Counted from the stretch's first letter, positions 10,950-21,219 are shown. The stretch: DNA of 23,757 nt from Reticulitermes lucifugus (GCA_026260175.1 JAKCWW010008370.1:1-23757), one strand, 5' to 3'. The notes: a model not told the origin generated them from the letters alone. Program-made: numbers and translations.

Positions 10950-10971
10950 CAGCTGAAAAGCGTTTCAGCTG
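10950..10971 (+). other. Perfect 9-bp hairpin after the tandem array
   Basis: CAGCTGAAA (10950-10958) and TTTCAGCTG (10963-10971) flank an AGCG tetraloop-sized gap. In a transcript this would be a compact stem-loop. It sits about 20 bp beyond the last recognisable tandem unit. Confidence 0.6.
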
Positions 10972-11848
10972 AGACGTAAAAATTGAAGTCAGCTAAAAAG
11001 CGCACAGAATTAACCTTTGAAATTCATTAGAAGGACTTACAGGATGAAATAATAAACGTATTTTGTGCATTCAAAATTATGAATTGCATATGCTTTATGC
11101 ATGGAATTACCTTTGCTTAACTGCATTGTTAAGAAAACTATGGTGTGATTTGGGAATGAGACACAAAATACATAATTTGTCAAGCACAATGGAAACTGAA
11201 GAATGCTTTGAGGAAGAGAAACTTTGAATATCCTACAGATGTTAATATATATGGTAAAATCAGATGGCGAGGAGCTGAGCTGTGCTTTCCTTTGCACAAA
11301 CAAGGACGTAACATCAGCAGTACCGACTCGGTATTACAACATACTGAACGTTATCTCTGAAGGAAATATCGTCAGACCAAGACTGCATTTTGACATAGTT
11401 TGTAAGCACGACTAGAGAACTGTTATTAGTTGTGTGAAAGATACTGAAGTACCAAATACAGTGGAAAGGAAATACTTTTATACGTTCCACATGTCCAGAT
11501 AACTGCATTAAGTGATTATAGCAGAAATTAGGGGATACATTACCCTGCTCATTTAGTAGCTTCAGCTTTACTTTCTCAGTTTCGTAACAGTACCACAAAC
11601 ATTAATACGATGCCTCCATATGTAGGGCCTTGGACAGTATATTGACAATTTACATAAGAATACTGAGGAGTTATATTTATTTTTTGTTATGTTTTGTTCT
11701 GTTTTTGGAAGTTAAAATTTAGAACCAGCCTGTGGGTAACGAACTAAATATCGGAGAGAACTTTTGGAAATCTTACATAAAGCAATAGGGTCTAACAAAT
11801 ACGGTAAATGATAATAGACTATGTGTTCTGTGTATATAAAGATGTATC

Positions 11849-12008
11849 TGAGTATAATGTATATAACAACGTGCCTTCAAGATGTGGTGAACACTCTAAA
11901 TTGTTCACAAGCAATTTAAATGGGGCTATTTCTTGAGTGTAATGTATATAACAAAGTGCCTTCGAGATGTTGTGAAGACACTGAAATCTTCACAAGTAAT
12001 TTAAGATA
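11849..12008 (+). repeat. 85-bp tandem duplication carrying a conserved hairpin
   Basis: Two copies start at TGAGTATAATG (11849) and TGAGTGTAATG (11934). They match at roughly 85 percent over about 72 bp. Each contains a hairpin with 9-nt arms and an 8-nt loop, at 11885-11910 and 11970-11995. In copy 1 the stem has GAAC opposite GTTC, and in copy 2 GAAG opposite CTTC, so both strands changed together. It lies in the probable 3'UTR. Confidence 0.8.
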
Positions 12009-12524
12009 CAACTGGCGGGATAGTATAATCCTAACATAATAGTTATAAAACTTGTAGGCTGGAACATTTTATGTGCCATCTGTGGTAATGGTAGAACTAA
12101 CACACAAGTGTGGAGAACAATAAAGAAGACACTGCCTTCCAGACTGCATATTGGTGATGCAGCACGTGTATACAAGTGTAAAAAACAAACCCATTTCATA
12201 TGTCTGCTGAGCGTTTTAATGATGTATGAAGATATATTTTCAAACAGACCAAAAGAGAGACTGGTGAACCGTCAGCAAAAGCAGAGTAGAGGAAACAAAA
12301 CAAATGATGTGAAGCCATTAAATAGGGCTATGAGTAATGATTAAGTAAATGTAGCACCTAGGTGCTAAAATAAACAATATGGCTATCGTAAATTTACTTG
12401 GACCAAAAGTGATCTGAGGAAAACTGGGAGTGTTACAGAAGCAAGTGTGTTGTTGTGAATAGTACTTGGGGTAACGAATCAGTACCTCTTATGTATATAA
12501 TCTTAATTAAATCGGTTTACATTC

Positions 12525-12547
12525 AATAAAATAAAACATTAAATAAA
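12525..12547 (+). terminator. Clustered polyadenylation signals
   Basis: AATAAA occurs at 12525, 12530 and 12542, followed within 60 bp by a GT/T-rich stretch. This is the most convincing cleavage and polyadenylation region downstream of the zinc-finger stop codon. Earlier single AATAAA copies exist, so alternative 3' ends are possible. Confidence 0.45.
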
Positions 12548-12560
12548 ACCTATCAGCAGT

Positions 12561-13189
12561 CACAGTCGATACGGTGTTCTTGCATATGAAGTTGTTACTT
12601 TGAAACCAACGTCGAATGCTGTTTCTTAACTTAAAAACCACCTTCAGAGGAATGCCTATATTATTCAGTTTCTCTTCTTATATTTACAAGCTTTCGTGAC
12701 TGATATCTGTGTCTAACAAAACATAATTCTTGAAGAATAGTACAAGGGAGGCGCTTCACGCTGCGGTTGATTTACCCTCAACGAAAGAGCTGTTCTTACA
12801 AAGTGAATCAGCGGCTGTTTGGGCCCCAAAACTGGTCTGTATACCTTGCAGATTGTGACCATTCATGTGAAGATTGAACGCCATGCGTTTACACGCCTGT
12901 GTGGCGCTGCAGTCTACGGCTGCCCAGTGATACACACAAACTTCTTCGTTTCAAAAAATTATTCTGCCATTGTCTACATTTTTGGATAACTGCATTGAAA
13001 TTTTCGTTTCCGATTACGTACGTCCCTCTTACGACACAAATTCTGAAATATTCATTTTTGTAAATTAGCGACACTGGCCGCCATATGAATGGTATCCAAC
13101 GTGGGTTGTCATGTCCATATGCCAACTCTGTGGCGGAAGAAAATTTTCACTCAGAATTAGTATAAGAACCAAATAAGTTTAAAGGTTTT
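12561..13189. other. Unassigned intergenic DNA
   Basis: No gene, SINE or clear repeat was seen here. Open frames are short and lack recognisable domains. Confidence 0.5.
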
Positions 13190-13320
13190 AACTACGGTAC
13201 TTTATTGAAGTAACTTTTTCCATTGTCTTACTTTTAGTTAGAAGCACACACTGTTTTGGGAGCTGGCTGTACTTCCGTCATCAGACAAAAACAAAGAGTA
13301 ACGAAACTTACTGCTGTCAG
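13190..13320 (-). mobile_element. Retroelement-tail-like segment (minus strand)
   Basis: On the minus strand CTGATGACGG (starting at 13285) is followed by an imperfect stem, CCAAAAC (13253-13259) and then a short A-rich tail region with TTCAATAAAG. The arrangement matches the other CTGAnGA-type segments in this window, although the second half here is CAAAAC rather than GAAAC. The family was not identified. Confidence 0.35.
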
Positions 13321-14311
13321 TCCATTGGATTGAGCTAGTTTCTGCCCCGGGCGCCAGAATAGGACTTTGTTAAGCATCACATCTTTCTGTTTAGTATGAT
13401 GAACTGTTAGACCATAAATGAAAGGTCTATATCTTGAAGTATTTTACTGAATAGACAGTAGAGATGATGTAGGCGTGGGTACTGAGAACTTGCCGTACCA
13501 TTAGACGAGTTCCTGTAACGTTTTGTCAATAGAAGTCATTGTCTTGTTCCTTTGAAAATTATTTGATTGCTTCTCACGTGTTTTATCAACTTTGGCCTCC
13601 CAGATGTTGCTTCGGGCTCACAACAAATGCGCAGATTTGTAAAGGTACACATTTGAAATCTGTTGTAGACAAGACGTTGAAACTTAATTCCACATTGAGG
13701 TGTATCTCAGTCTTAAAACGACTGCGTGGCAAAATAGTTTATCTGCAGTAGTGTTAACGCATTTTCCATGTTGAAGCTGCTCTTAGTTTCAGTTGAAGAG
13801 ATTAAATTTGTAAAAATTATAAGCCTTAAAAACAAGATATTCGTTTCGGCTGTCCGGCCACTGCGCATAAGGCAAGTGAAGTGGGTATTCCCTCTCAAGA
13901 CAGAAGACAAAGGAGTCAACACTGTATGAAGCCTTGTAGGCGGTAGTGCAGGACCGACTGCTTACAAATTTGACGAATACCTTAGCAACGACTTGACATT
14001 GATCGATTAAGGGACTGTTCGATATCTCGCCGTCCGATCGTAGAGGTGTGGGTGGCCGAACTATTTTATCGTATGCTGATGACTCCATCTGGTGATGTGT
14101 CTTTACAGCGCCGTGCAGACCGGAATAGCTGTCCTGTCTTCATCTCACGCACAAATACCTTGGCCCTTCAACAAGAAGAGTACATTATAAATGTTTGCAA
14201 TCTGCCTTAACACAAATGTCTAAAACTTACAGTGTCTTAGCAGTGCATACCCCATCTAACCTACACACAATAACCTACGTCACTTTCATTAAATTTCCAA
14301 AAAACATGTAG
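13321..14311. other. Unassigned intergenic DNA
   Basis: Several open frames of 70-100 codons occur but overlap on opposite strands and show no domain, splice pattern or composition that would support a gene. Nothing else was recognised. Confidence 0.5.
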
Positions 14312-14322
14312 AGTTTAAGCAT

Positions 14323-14577
14323 TTTTTTCCCCCATGGCGCAAGAGCCCCTAGTGGACCAGGGCCTCCTCATTATCGAGGCTTCCCGATCACACTCACTTA
14401 GACACACCACACTCGATGGACTCGTCTGGGAGAGTGATCAGCCCGACGCAGAGACATCTACCTCACAACACTCACAAGAGATAGACATCCATGACCCCGG
14501 CGGGATTCCAACCCACAATCCCAACAAGCGAGCGGCCGCAGACCCACGCCTTAGACCGCACGGCCACTGGGATAGGC
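14323..14577 (-). mobile_element. tRNA-derived SINE, full-length copy with TSDs
   Basis: Read on the minus strand it begins just upstream of a Pol III box A-like TGGCCGTGCGGT (14555-14566), continues to a box B GGTTGGAATCC (14503-14513, one mismatch to GGTTCGAATCC), and ends in GGGGGAAAAAAA. The head resembles a class II tRNA (Leu/Ser type). It is flanked by 11-bp direct repeats, AGTTTAAGCAT (14312-14322) and AGTTTAAACAT (14578-14588), which differ by one base. These are the target-site duplications expected of LINE-mobilised retroposition. A second copy of the 3' half lies at the right edge of the window in the same orientation. The open frames across it are artefacts of the element. Confidence 0.88.
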
Positions 14578-14588
14578 AGTTTAAACAT

Positions 14589-15139
14589 AGGTAGGTCATA
14601 CAAGTACCGGATGGGAAGTTTATAGATAAACGTCTCCCTGCGCTGTCGACAATGGCTCCGCCGCTGTTTGAGACCGCCATCGGTTCTTCGGCATCATGCC
14701 ACATCAGGCCACAGATGACCAGCATATACTGAATGAATTAGTGTAAAAAAGAAAAGAAAATTTCTATTTAATCTGAAAGTTAAAGCTTCAAGTTTGCACC
14801 CTTTTCGTTACTTGAGTTTTTGCCTGATCTCAAACTTCCAACTCTCTCTCCCTGTGCCGAGATTGTGCTTTGTTCTACCTAGGTTCATACACTTATTCAA
14901 ATGCAATAAAATTGGAGTCGCCGCGCGTGTCCATGTTACTACTTGATCCTCAGAACGCATGTGAACGGAGGAGACTCAGTTACCTTACAGTGCTACAGAC
15001 GACCAAAAGTCCTACTACGGTGTATTACTTTTGTTCAAGTAAAATGTCCGTTGCCTCAGCCGGAAACTGAACCCGCCTTCTTTACGTTTGCCTTTTATCT
15101 CAGTGTTTCACTCCGCTAAAAATATATATGTAAGTTTAA
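14589..15139. other. Unassigned intergenic DNA
   Basis: No gene or repeat was identified. There is a short GC-rich patch near 14630-14720 and a pyrimidine-rich patch near 14835-14850. Confidence 0.45.
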
Positions 15140-15250
15140 AACACATCCACCCTGCTGATGGACGCAGCAGATTCCTCCGAAACGTCGATACACTTCTGCC
15201 AGTCTAGACGGTGCCACATCCCAGGAGAGAGCAACCTTTATTGATAACAA
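15140..15250 (+). mobile_element. Retroelement-tail-like segment (CTGATGGA...CCGAAACGT)
   Basis: CTGATGGA (15155-15162) is followed after 15 nt by CGAAACGT (15178-15185), with a short GGA/TCC stem. The downstream part ends in CCTTTATTGATAAC. It shares this architecture with segments at 366-394 and 15960-15992. No coding remnant was identified. Confidence 0.38.
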
Positions 15251-15308
15251 TTATTGTGGTCGTTGTTTTGCTACCTACAGTTTGTACATATCGTGATAAA
15301 AATGTCAC

Positions 15309-15659
15309 GTGAGACCGTCTGCTAGGACCACTCTATCAAAGGGTGAAAAGGGAAATGTTTTGTCATCCATGGACAAATTAAGATTGATGTCCGCAGAGTC
15401 GGACATGCTCATAACCGGACGGATGTATTTTTGCAACGACTGCCAACGGTGTTCGAGTGGGTTCGTGTTTATATGTAAAGAATTAGAAGAATCCATCTTG
15501 CACGTTTTCGGCAAGATTTTTGGAGAAACCCTGTGTTTGTTTCTAAAAGAATATTGGCCAGTGAAGAAACTAAATGTTCCATTGAAGGGATATTATTTTC
15601 AACCACTTGATGACAAAAAGAGAAATTTTACCGCCACTGTCAGGACATCAGTAAAATGA
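15309..15659 (+). other. Unrecognised 116-codon open frame
   Basis: This is one of the longest open frames in the right half and is less AT-biased than its surroundings. The translation starts M-R-P-S-A-R-T-T and contains a C-N-D-C-Q-R-C cluster around residues 42-48, which is insufficient for a zinc-binding call. No splice context, domain or family was recognised. It lies between two retroelement-tail-like segments, so a decayed element fragment is as likely as a gene. An overlapping minus-strand frame of 69 codons weakens it further. Confidence 0.15.
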
Positions 15660-15929
15660 TTAGTGTTTCCAACCGTTGCAGAGATGTGTCAATGCGTATA
15701 TACCTTCGGAAGGGGATAGCTTTAGAGTTGACCGCATTCACATCTGACACAATATATCCCGTATAACTGTCAGATTTTGTATTTTGACTAATTTCATGCA
15801 ACAACATGTACAGTAATTTAATCACTGGAATCAATTTTATACTTTTTAAAACGACAATAAACAGGTATATTCACTGTACATTCTAGTGGGTGTAGTACCG
15901 TTTAAAAATTGTATAATTCTTATATTCCT

Positions 15930-16050
15930 AAGGAATTTGCTGTTTTCATCATTTCGATCCTGAGGAAGAAAGCGGCAAGTTTCTCCGAAACGTATACAGT
16001 CCTTACCACTTCGACACTCCAACATACCAGAGTGACTAAACTGAATATGG
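15930..16050 (+). mobile_element. Retroelement-tail-like segment (CTGAGGA...CCGAAACG)
   Basis: CTGAGGA (15960-15966) leads into AGAAA (15967-15971) pairing with TTTCT (15980-15984), then CCGAAACG (15985-15992). The layout matches the segment at 366-394, with a different stem sequence of comparable size. The family was not identified. Confidence 0.38.
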
Positions 16051-16834
16051 ACCGCTGTGAAAAAAATGAAGTCTTGCGATATGAGTCTAATTTTTCGCAA
16101 ATATTAATTACGTGTTCGCATTCCGAGCTGTCCAGTTACATCATATTTTTACTGGAGAATCAAAGGATGTGGTACCGTTAGTTCCTGAAATCAGTACGAC
16201 CTGACATCGATGTAGTGGATAGCGCCGGAAAGATCTGTGATTTGAATCTTGAACTGGAGACTGAATGCAATTACTGGTTTAGTAACTTAAGCCACGACAG
16301 CTTATTTTGATATGCTGTCAATGTCATCGTCCACAGAAATTCCACAATTCCATGTTGTGTAGACAGTGCAGTTAAAGGTATTCGTCAAATAATCACGTCA
16401 CTACCGAGTGTTTATCGCCAAGTGCAATATTATGTTGACACATGAATATCATACTCCTTTCGTTCTATGCAAAAGGTTCGTTACGACCAGCGTCATTCAG
16501 TGACGAAAGTTTCTACTCACTGTACAATAGTACAAACTAATGATTTCTTTGTTTTGTAAATACAGTTGATGTTCTCGTTTATGCAATTCAATTAATCTGA
16601 GGCTATAAATCTTTAACCCCTCCCCTGACCATGTTCAGTACTCACGATTTTTACATTATTTATTCCGTTCAGTTTTAAATCTTGGTGTAGAGCGCCGAAA
16701 CATGTAGGAGCGATATAAGATTGTATTTATATATACAAAATTTGCATTTGTTGCTATCGTGAATCAAAAATTTAATTCAATACCGCCATGTCCTCCAAGT
16801 CAGATTATTGCCTTCAGATTTTTGTCAACGTATA
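16051..16834. other. Unassigned intergenic DNA
   Basis: No gene was recognised. A weak partial match to the CGAAAC-type tail occurs at 16692-16703 (GCGCCGAAACAT), without the CTGAnGA half. Confidence 0.4.
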
Positions 16835-16874
16835 ATTATATATAATATATTATGTACAATATATTATATATAAT
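16835..16874. repeat. AT-rich palindrome with 17-bp perfect arms
   Basis: Arms 16835-16851 and 16858-16874 are exact reverse complements around ATGTAC, itself a split palindrome-like spacer. The sequence is almost entirely A and T and could extrude as a cruciform. It is probably an expanded AT microsatellite rather than a regulated site. Confidence 0.8.
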
Positions 16875-17535
16875 ATATTATACATATTGGAGTTAGGATA
16901 TTTGAAGTTTTCTCCAGTTAACGTATTCGCAAGCCACAGAATAACATACAATTCGTGAACTGTATGACGAATACTGCTGGACGAACCAAAAATTGATACA
17001 GTCGGGATCGTAGCGAGTGACACCACGCTGATAGAACAAGTGTACTCGAGTTTGTGGTTAAATTTATTAAGTGATTCTTAACCTTTCATCAGGCTTGATA
17101 GTTCTGAGATATGTAAATATGGTTTGTGGAGTTTATGAATAATATCACTTCCCTCGTTTCACAAAATATACATACTGATAATTAAGATAATTAAGACGTG
17201 GGAACACATTCAAGTAACCAGTTTTCTGAAAACGACATTTATGTAAATAATTTCTTTGCCTTCATAAGTCATCCTATTATTTTTTATAGTTATTATTTAC
17301 AAACTCGTTTATAGATTAGTATTCATAAAATACTTCATACTACTTCGTTACAGTACACACAACTGTCTTTATTTCAGCCTCATGTGATTAAAATATATTG
17401 GTCATGTACTGATATCCTTTCTTACTTCTCACATGTAGACTGTGGTTAGGTACTTAAGATTTTTTTTCTTTACAAAGATGTACATATTATGTTCAAGGAT
17501 TGTATGGCAACTGTAGTATTGCTGTCATAATGTAG
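16875..17535. other. Unassigned AT-rich intergenic DNA
   Basis: No gene or repeat was recognised in this interval. Confidence 0.5.
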
Positions 17536-17537
17536 TA

Positions 17538-17703
17538 CAGTGAAACCTGCTTACAACGGAAATGCAAGGGACCGAAATTTCTTTCCGTTGCAGAAAGGTT
17601 CCATTTCACAAAGGTACTTTAAGTTTGGATTCTCGGGACTGTGAAGTTTTCCGCTAAAGAGAGGTTACTGTTGCCCAGGTTTCGTTTAAGACAGTTTTGA
17701 CTG
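17538..17703. mobile_element. Pogo/Tigger-like MITE, 166 bp
   Basis: The left end reads CAGTGAAACCTGCTTACAACGG and the reverse complement of the right end reads CAGTCAAAACTGTCTTAAACGA. Together with the flanking TA they match at 19 of 26 positions. The element is bounded by TA at 17536-17537 and 17704-17705, the target duplication used by Tc1/mariner/pogo transposases. CAGT...AAACCT ends are characteristic of the pogo branch. At 166 bp it cannot encode a transposase and would depend on one supplied elsewhere. The imperfect terminal repeats indicate an old copy. Confidence 0.7.
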
Positions 17704-17705
17704 TA

Positions 17706-18953
17706 CCATAAATAAAGTTCTTATTCTTTTCTAGTCAAACTTTTTGTAATGTTTTGATAAATAAAAACGTTTGTGCCTATTTTTGTCGTTAGTTACCAAG
17801 CATCAAGTTCCTACCCCAAAACCCAGCATTGTTTTATTTCTCCTCTCCATACTGTCAAATTATGCAACACTACCCTTATTCCTCGTGACGTACTTTGAAG
17901 TTTTTCTTTTCGATAGTCAGTCGCTTTTAGAATCATGAAAAGTCAATGGATGAGGGTCGGAATAGCTAAATGTTGGATGACTTAACTGCCGCGATAGAGA
18001 AGACGAAATTTCTCAGCAGTAAAGAAATATCCCACCCTTCACGAAACTTTGAATTTTATTAGCATTTTCATTAAACCCCACTTGTACTCCGTAACCAGAG
18101 CCAAGTGACGGCATTCACATTTTCCCACCCTATGTTATTTAAGAAGCAGTGTGCCATCGTCCCATTTACGCCTGTGTCTTCCAAATAGTCTCCCTTCTTC
18201 CTATTTTCTTACTAAATTATTTATTTCTCATGTGTCCCATGCCTACTATATTCTCTCTCATCTACCGACGCTGCAGTCCAATTATTTCCACGTGGTCTAT
18301 GTTACAGTATTATTAGGGTATTTGAACTGAGGTAATGACTTGAGAGGCATCATTTGTAATGCTTACCTGGAGGATGCCTACAGAAGAATAGCGAAGAAGA
18401 ATGGGAATTTGTTGTCCAAATGGAAGGAATGGGAAGTTACTGTCCAAATGGGGGTAACACGTATTCTGCAAACGCTTTTTTTTTTATTTTGAATACCTCA
18501 TCGACTTTGGTATTCACTTATTTCAGACACAAATCTGTTTCCACAGATACCACAACGTGCATTCTTTGAATGTATTTGTCATTTTCTTGCGTTAAAAATT
18601 TAACACATTCAAAAATGTTTAAGCAAAATTTGGTAACTTAAATAAGACGTATTTAGTGTTATGTAGTCATTTTTAAGTTCATTTTCTGAACTTTGTGAAT
18701 AGAACTTTTAAACCAAGCTCAGGTTATATTTTCTGTGCAATTCAATAGGATACGTTAAGAGCACAGACAAGAACGCAAAGAACGACCGTAATTTTTATAC
18801 ACCTTTTAGGAGAAGCCATTCCTGTGCACCAGTTATGACGAATGTGAACTACAACATGACACACAAATTTTGGTTCCTGATCTTCTACATGCCTGTTGAG
18901 GGTGTGAAAACTCCTGAACACCAGTAATACTTAACGATATATTTGTACACCCT
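17706..18953. other. Unassigned intergenic DNA
   Basis: No gene was recognised. It contains short homopolymer T runs (18476-18485) and otherwise shows nothing I can name. Confidence 0.5.
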
Positions 18954-18977
18954 GTTGCATAATGCTGTTTATGCAAC
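18954..18977. other. Perfect 9-bp stem hairpin
   Basis: GTTGCATAA (18954-18962) and TTATGCAAC (18969-18977) are exact complements around TGCTGT. It lies in intergenic DNA and has no evident gene context. Confidence 0.5.
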
Positions 18978-19320
18978 TTCTTACGGACTTCCACCCCCAA
19001 CCGGTCCGGATCCGTAAGCTATTTACAAACACGTGACTAGTCTTTTATAGTGACTACTGCAGCTTGGATGGTAATGTGTAGCAGTTCAAAGCAGCAGGAT
19101 TTTGAGTACTGTTAAGAACGGTTAGTTATCCTCATGCCTGTGCCTCTTCTTCTGTCTCAGTTTACTGCAGTAACGAGTCTGTTACTGTGAAGTTATAAAG
19201 CTGTATAGCCAGTGAAGTAATTTTCAATACAGTTTATTAAATATCAGTTAAACCTGTATCGTGTAAAGTATTTAAAATAAAAGTTGCAGGTTTTGATGCA
19301 ATCTCACTTACTTTTGTGTT

Positions 19321-19678
19321 GTGTGGCAAGTGTTTACGTCTTGTTTCAAGTATTTACTTCGTGCGCCAAGTGTTTCCGTCGTGGCCCAAGTGGTTACTTC
19401 GTGCGCCAAATGTTTTCGTCGTGGCCCAAGTGGTTACTTCGTGCGCCAAGTGTTTTCGTCGTGGCCCAAGTGGTTATTCGTGCGCCAAGTGTTTTCGTCG
19501 TGGCCCAAGTGGTTACTTCGTGCGCCAAGTGTTTTCGTCGTGGCCCAAGTTTTTAACTTGTGCGCCAAGTGTTTACCTGTGCGCGAAGTGTTTACGGTGT
19601 GCGCCAAGTGTTTACGTCGTGCGCCAAGTGTTTACCTTGTGCGCCAAGTGTTTTCTTCATGGCTCAAATGTTTATGTC
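19321..19678 (+). repeat. Minisatellite: 18 units of 20 bp with 40-bp higher-order period
   Basis: The basic unit is GTGCGCCAAGTGTTTACGTC. In the middle (units 3-12) two variants alternate, one GTGCGCCAAGTGTTTTCGTC and the other GTGGCCCAAGTGGTTACTTC, giving a 40-bp dimer repeated about five times. The flanking units are simple 20-mers. Units 8 and 13 are one base short. All three forward frames are open across much of the array, giving Cys/Ser/Phe-rich periodic translations. The single-base deletions shift frame, and there is no start context or splice support, so this is best seen as non-coding minisatellite DNA. Confidence 0.92.
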
Positions 19679-19689
19679 GTGCGCTATTA

Positions 19690-21118
19690 AGTGCTGACGA
19701 GACATTTCAAGAAATCTGATACAGCTCAGTTGCAGCTTTCTTAAATCAAGAGTGAAGTCTGCAGTTTACAGCAGAGATTCCCAAACTGTGCTTCCGAGGA
19801 TCTGTAGCTGGATCGAAGTGTTTCGCCACTGAAGTCGAATTAAGTCCGTGTTTTCCCAGTTCGCACAGAAAATAAAGTTATGGATAGAATTTTGTCAGTT
19901 TTTACATTTTTCTCGCAATCTCTTATACAAAAGCCGTCCGTCTGCCGGTTACATCATACAATATGTCACGGATTCGTCTAGTACTGTCATTCTTACCTCG
20001 AGTGATGGCAAGAAAGTCAAATTCTTTTGGTGTTCCGAAGAGTGTGAAGACGTCCAGGTGTTCTGCGAAGAGAAAAAGTTTGGAAATTCTGGTCTATAGA
20101 ATATACCAAATCAACAGGGGCAAAAATAATTGCCCTACTTTTAGCGTAAGCAGCCAGAACAATGCGTAGTCAAATATGTTTGGCTTACAAATTTCGGAGA
20201 CAAGCGGAAGAATATTGAGACAAACGAAAAGGCAGCGCTTTCTCATGTTGCGTTCAGTTCATCCAATTCATGCAAACAAAACGACGGACGCTGCAGTCCA
20301 GTTGACTAAGCATCATGCTGTGGACGATTATGGAAATGTGTACTTCAAATTTTTGGAACTACATGGAACTGAGCGGGCAGCGCCGTCTACTTGCAGCCTG
20401 TAAGCCCGCACCTTCACAGACAGAAAATCAAGCAGGTAAGGCATCTAATTTGTCTTGCACCACACAACCCCCGTCATTCTGACATTCTGCCCGTTGTTTG
20501 TTAAACGTAAAAAGATGGAATAAAACTTATTAACTTTTTGATAGTGAAATATTAAAAATTGATAAACAGGAATTAAACAGAAAAATTATTTGGCAGAAGT
20601 ACTTCATAGATGTTGACGAAACAATAAAAGAGGGGAAAAACGTTATAAGGATCGGCAATGAGATTATTAGTTACTAAGTGTTGCTTTTAAGATTTACAAA
20701 ATAGCAGATTAAGAAGTTACGGATGGCACACAAAACCCTGTATACCGGAGTTTCTACATGCGCAAACAGTACTGGGAATGCCACCTCATGAACTAAAAAT
20801 TAAGGCTCCAAAATAGATATATTTGTCATTAATTTGAATATAAACGAAAAAATATTATGCAATCTAAGAAGAATACTTATCGAGGAAAGACATGGCAAAA
20901 TTTAAAGGTAGAGATTTTAAGAGGCGCCTTCGTAGGATATAAAGGTACTCTTCCAAGAATCGACGTAGCTTGGAGTGAAAGACTAGATTCCTTTGTATGA
21001 AAAAGGTCTACATTTTCAATAACGTAGCATTTACAATTGCCATGAAGGAATCACAAGGAAAAATATTCGAACACTTTTGGAATTTTTCTTGAAGAGCCCG
21101 TTCTTTTCGTGGACAATT
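19690..21118. other. Unassigned intergenic DNA with short open frames
   Basis: Open frames of 68-83 codons at 19848-20099, 19963-20169 and 20176-20403 (+ strand) overlap one another and have no recognisable domain. They could be remnants of one disrupted coding sequence, but nothing in the translation supports a family. The remainder is AT-rich. Confidence 0.4.
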
Positions 21119-21219
21119 ATTTTTTTGCCATGCCATTTGCCTGAAATGGTAATAATGTAAGAGTCTTTATTAAACAGCGAGGCGAGGACCAATCGCAATC
21201 AATGGCATGGCAAAAAAAT
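21119..21219. repeat. Perfect 19-bp inverted repeat with 63-bp spacer
   Basis: The left arm 21119-21137 reads ATTTTTTTGCCATGCCATT. The right arm 21201-21219 is its exact reverse complement. The spacer (21138-21200) is not itself palindromic. The structure could be a very small MITE or a hairpin-forming site, but no flanking target duplication was found. Confidence 0.8.

Larger units (their letters stand above)
9987..12560 (+). other. Probable long 3'UTR of the zinc-finger gene
   Basis: No intron signal or new gene is needed to explain this stretch after the stop codon. It is A- and G-biased on the coding strand and ends in three clustered AATAAA hexamers (12525-12547) followed by GT-rich sequence. 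Earlier AATAAA sites at 10484, 10647 and 12369 offer shorter alternatives. Inside it lie the diverged 78-bp tandem array, a 9-bp hairpin and an 85-bp duplication, all listed separately. The UTR's extent is inference from sequence signals only. Transcript data are needed to know whether cleavage happens at the first or last signal. Confidence 0.45.

Noticed and set aside
14334..14725. Open frames of 86 and 95 codons over the SINE
   Set aside because: They read through the tRNA-derived element on both strands. Similar short translations are a well-known annotation artefact of SINEs.
19284..19719. Three overlapping 90-132-codon open frames across the minisatellite
   Set aside because: All three frames are open because a 20-bp unit lacks stops in every phase. 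The translations are merely periodic Cys/Ser/Phe text and single-base deletions shift frame.
18262..20300. Shared 13-mer ACGCTGCAGTCCA at about 18268 and 20288
   Set aside because: The match does not extend beyond about 13 bases on either side, so it is likely chance.
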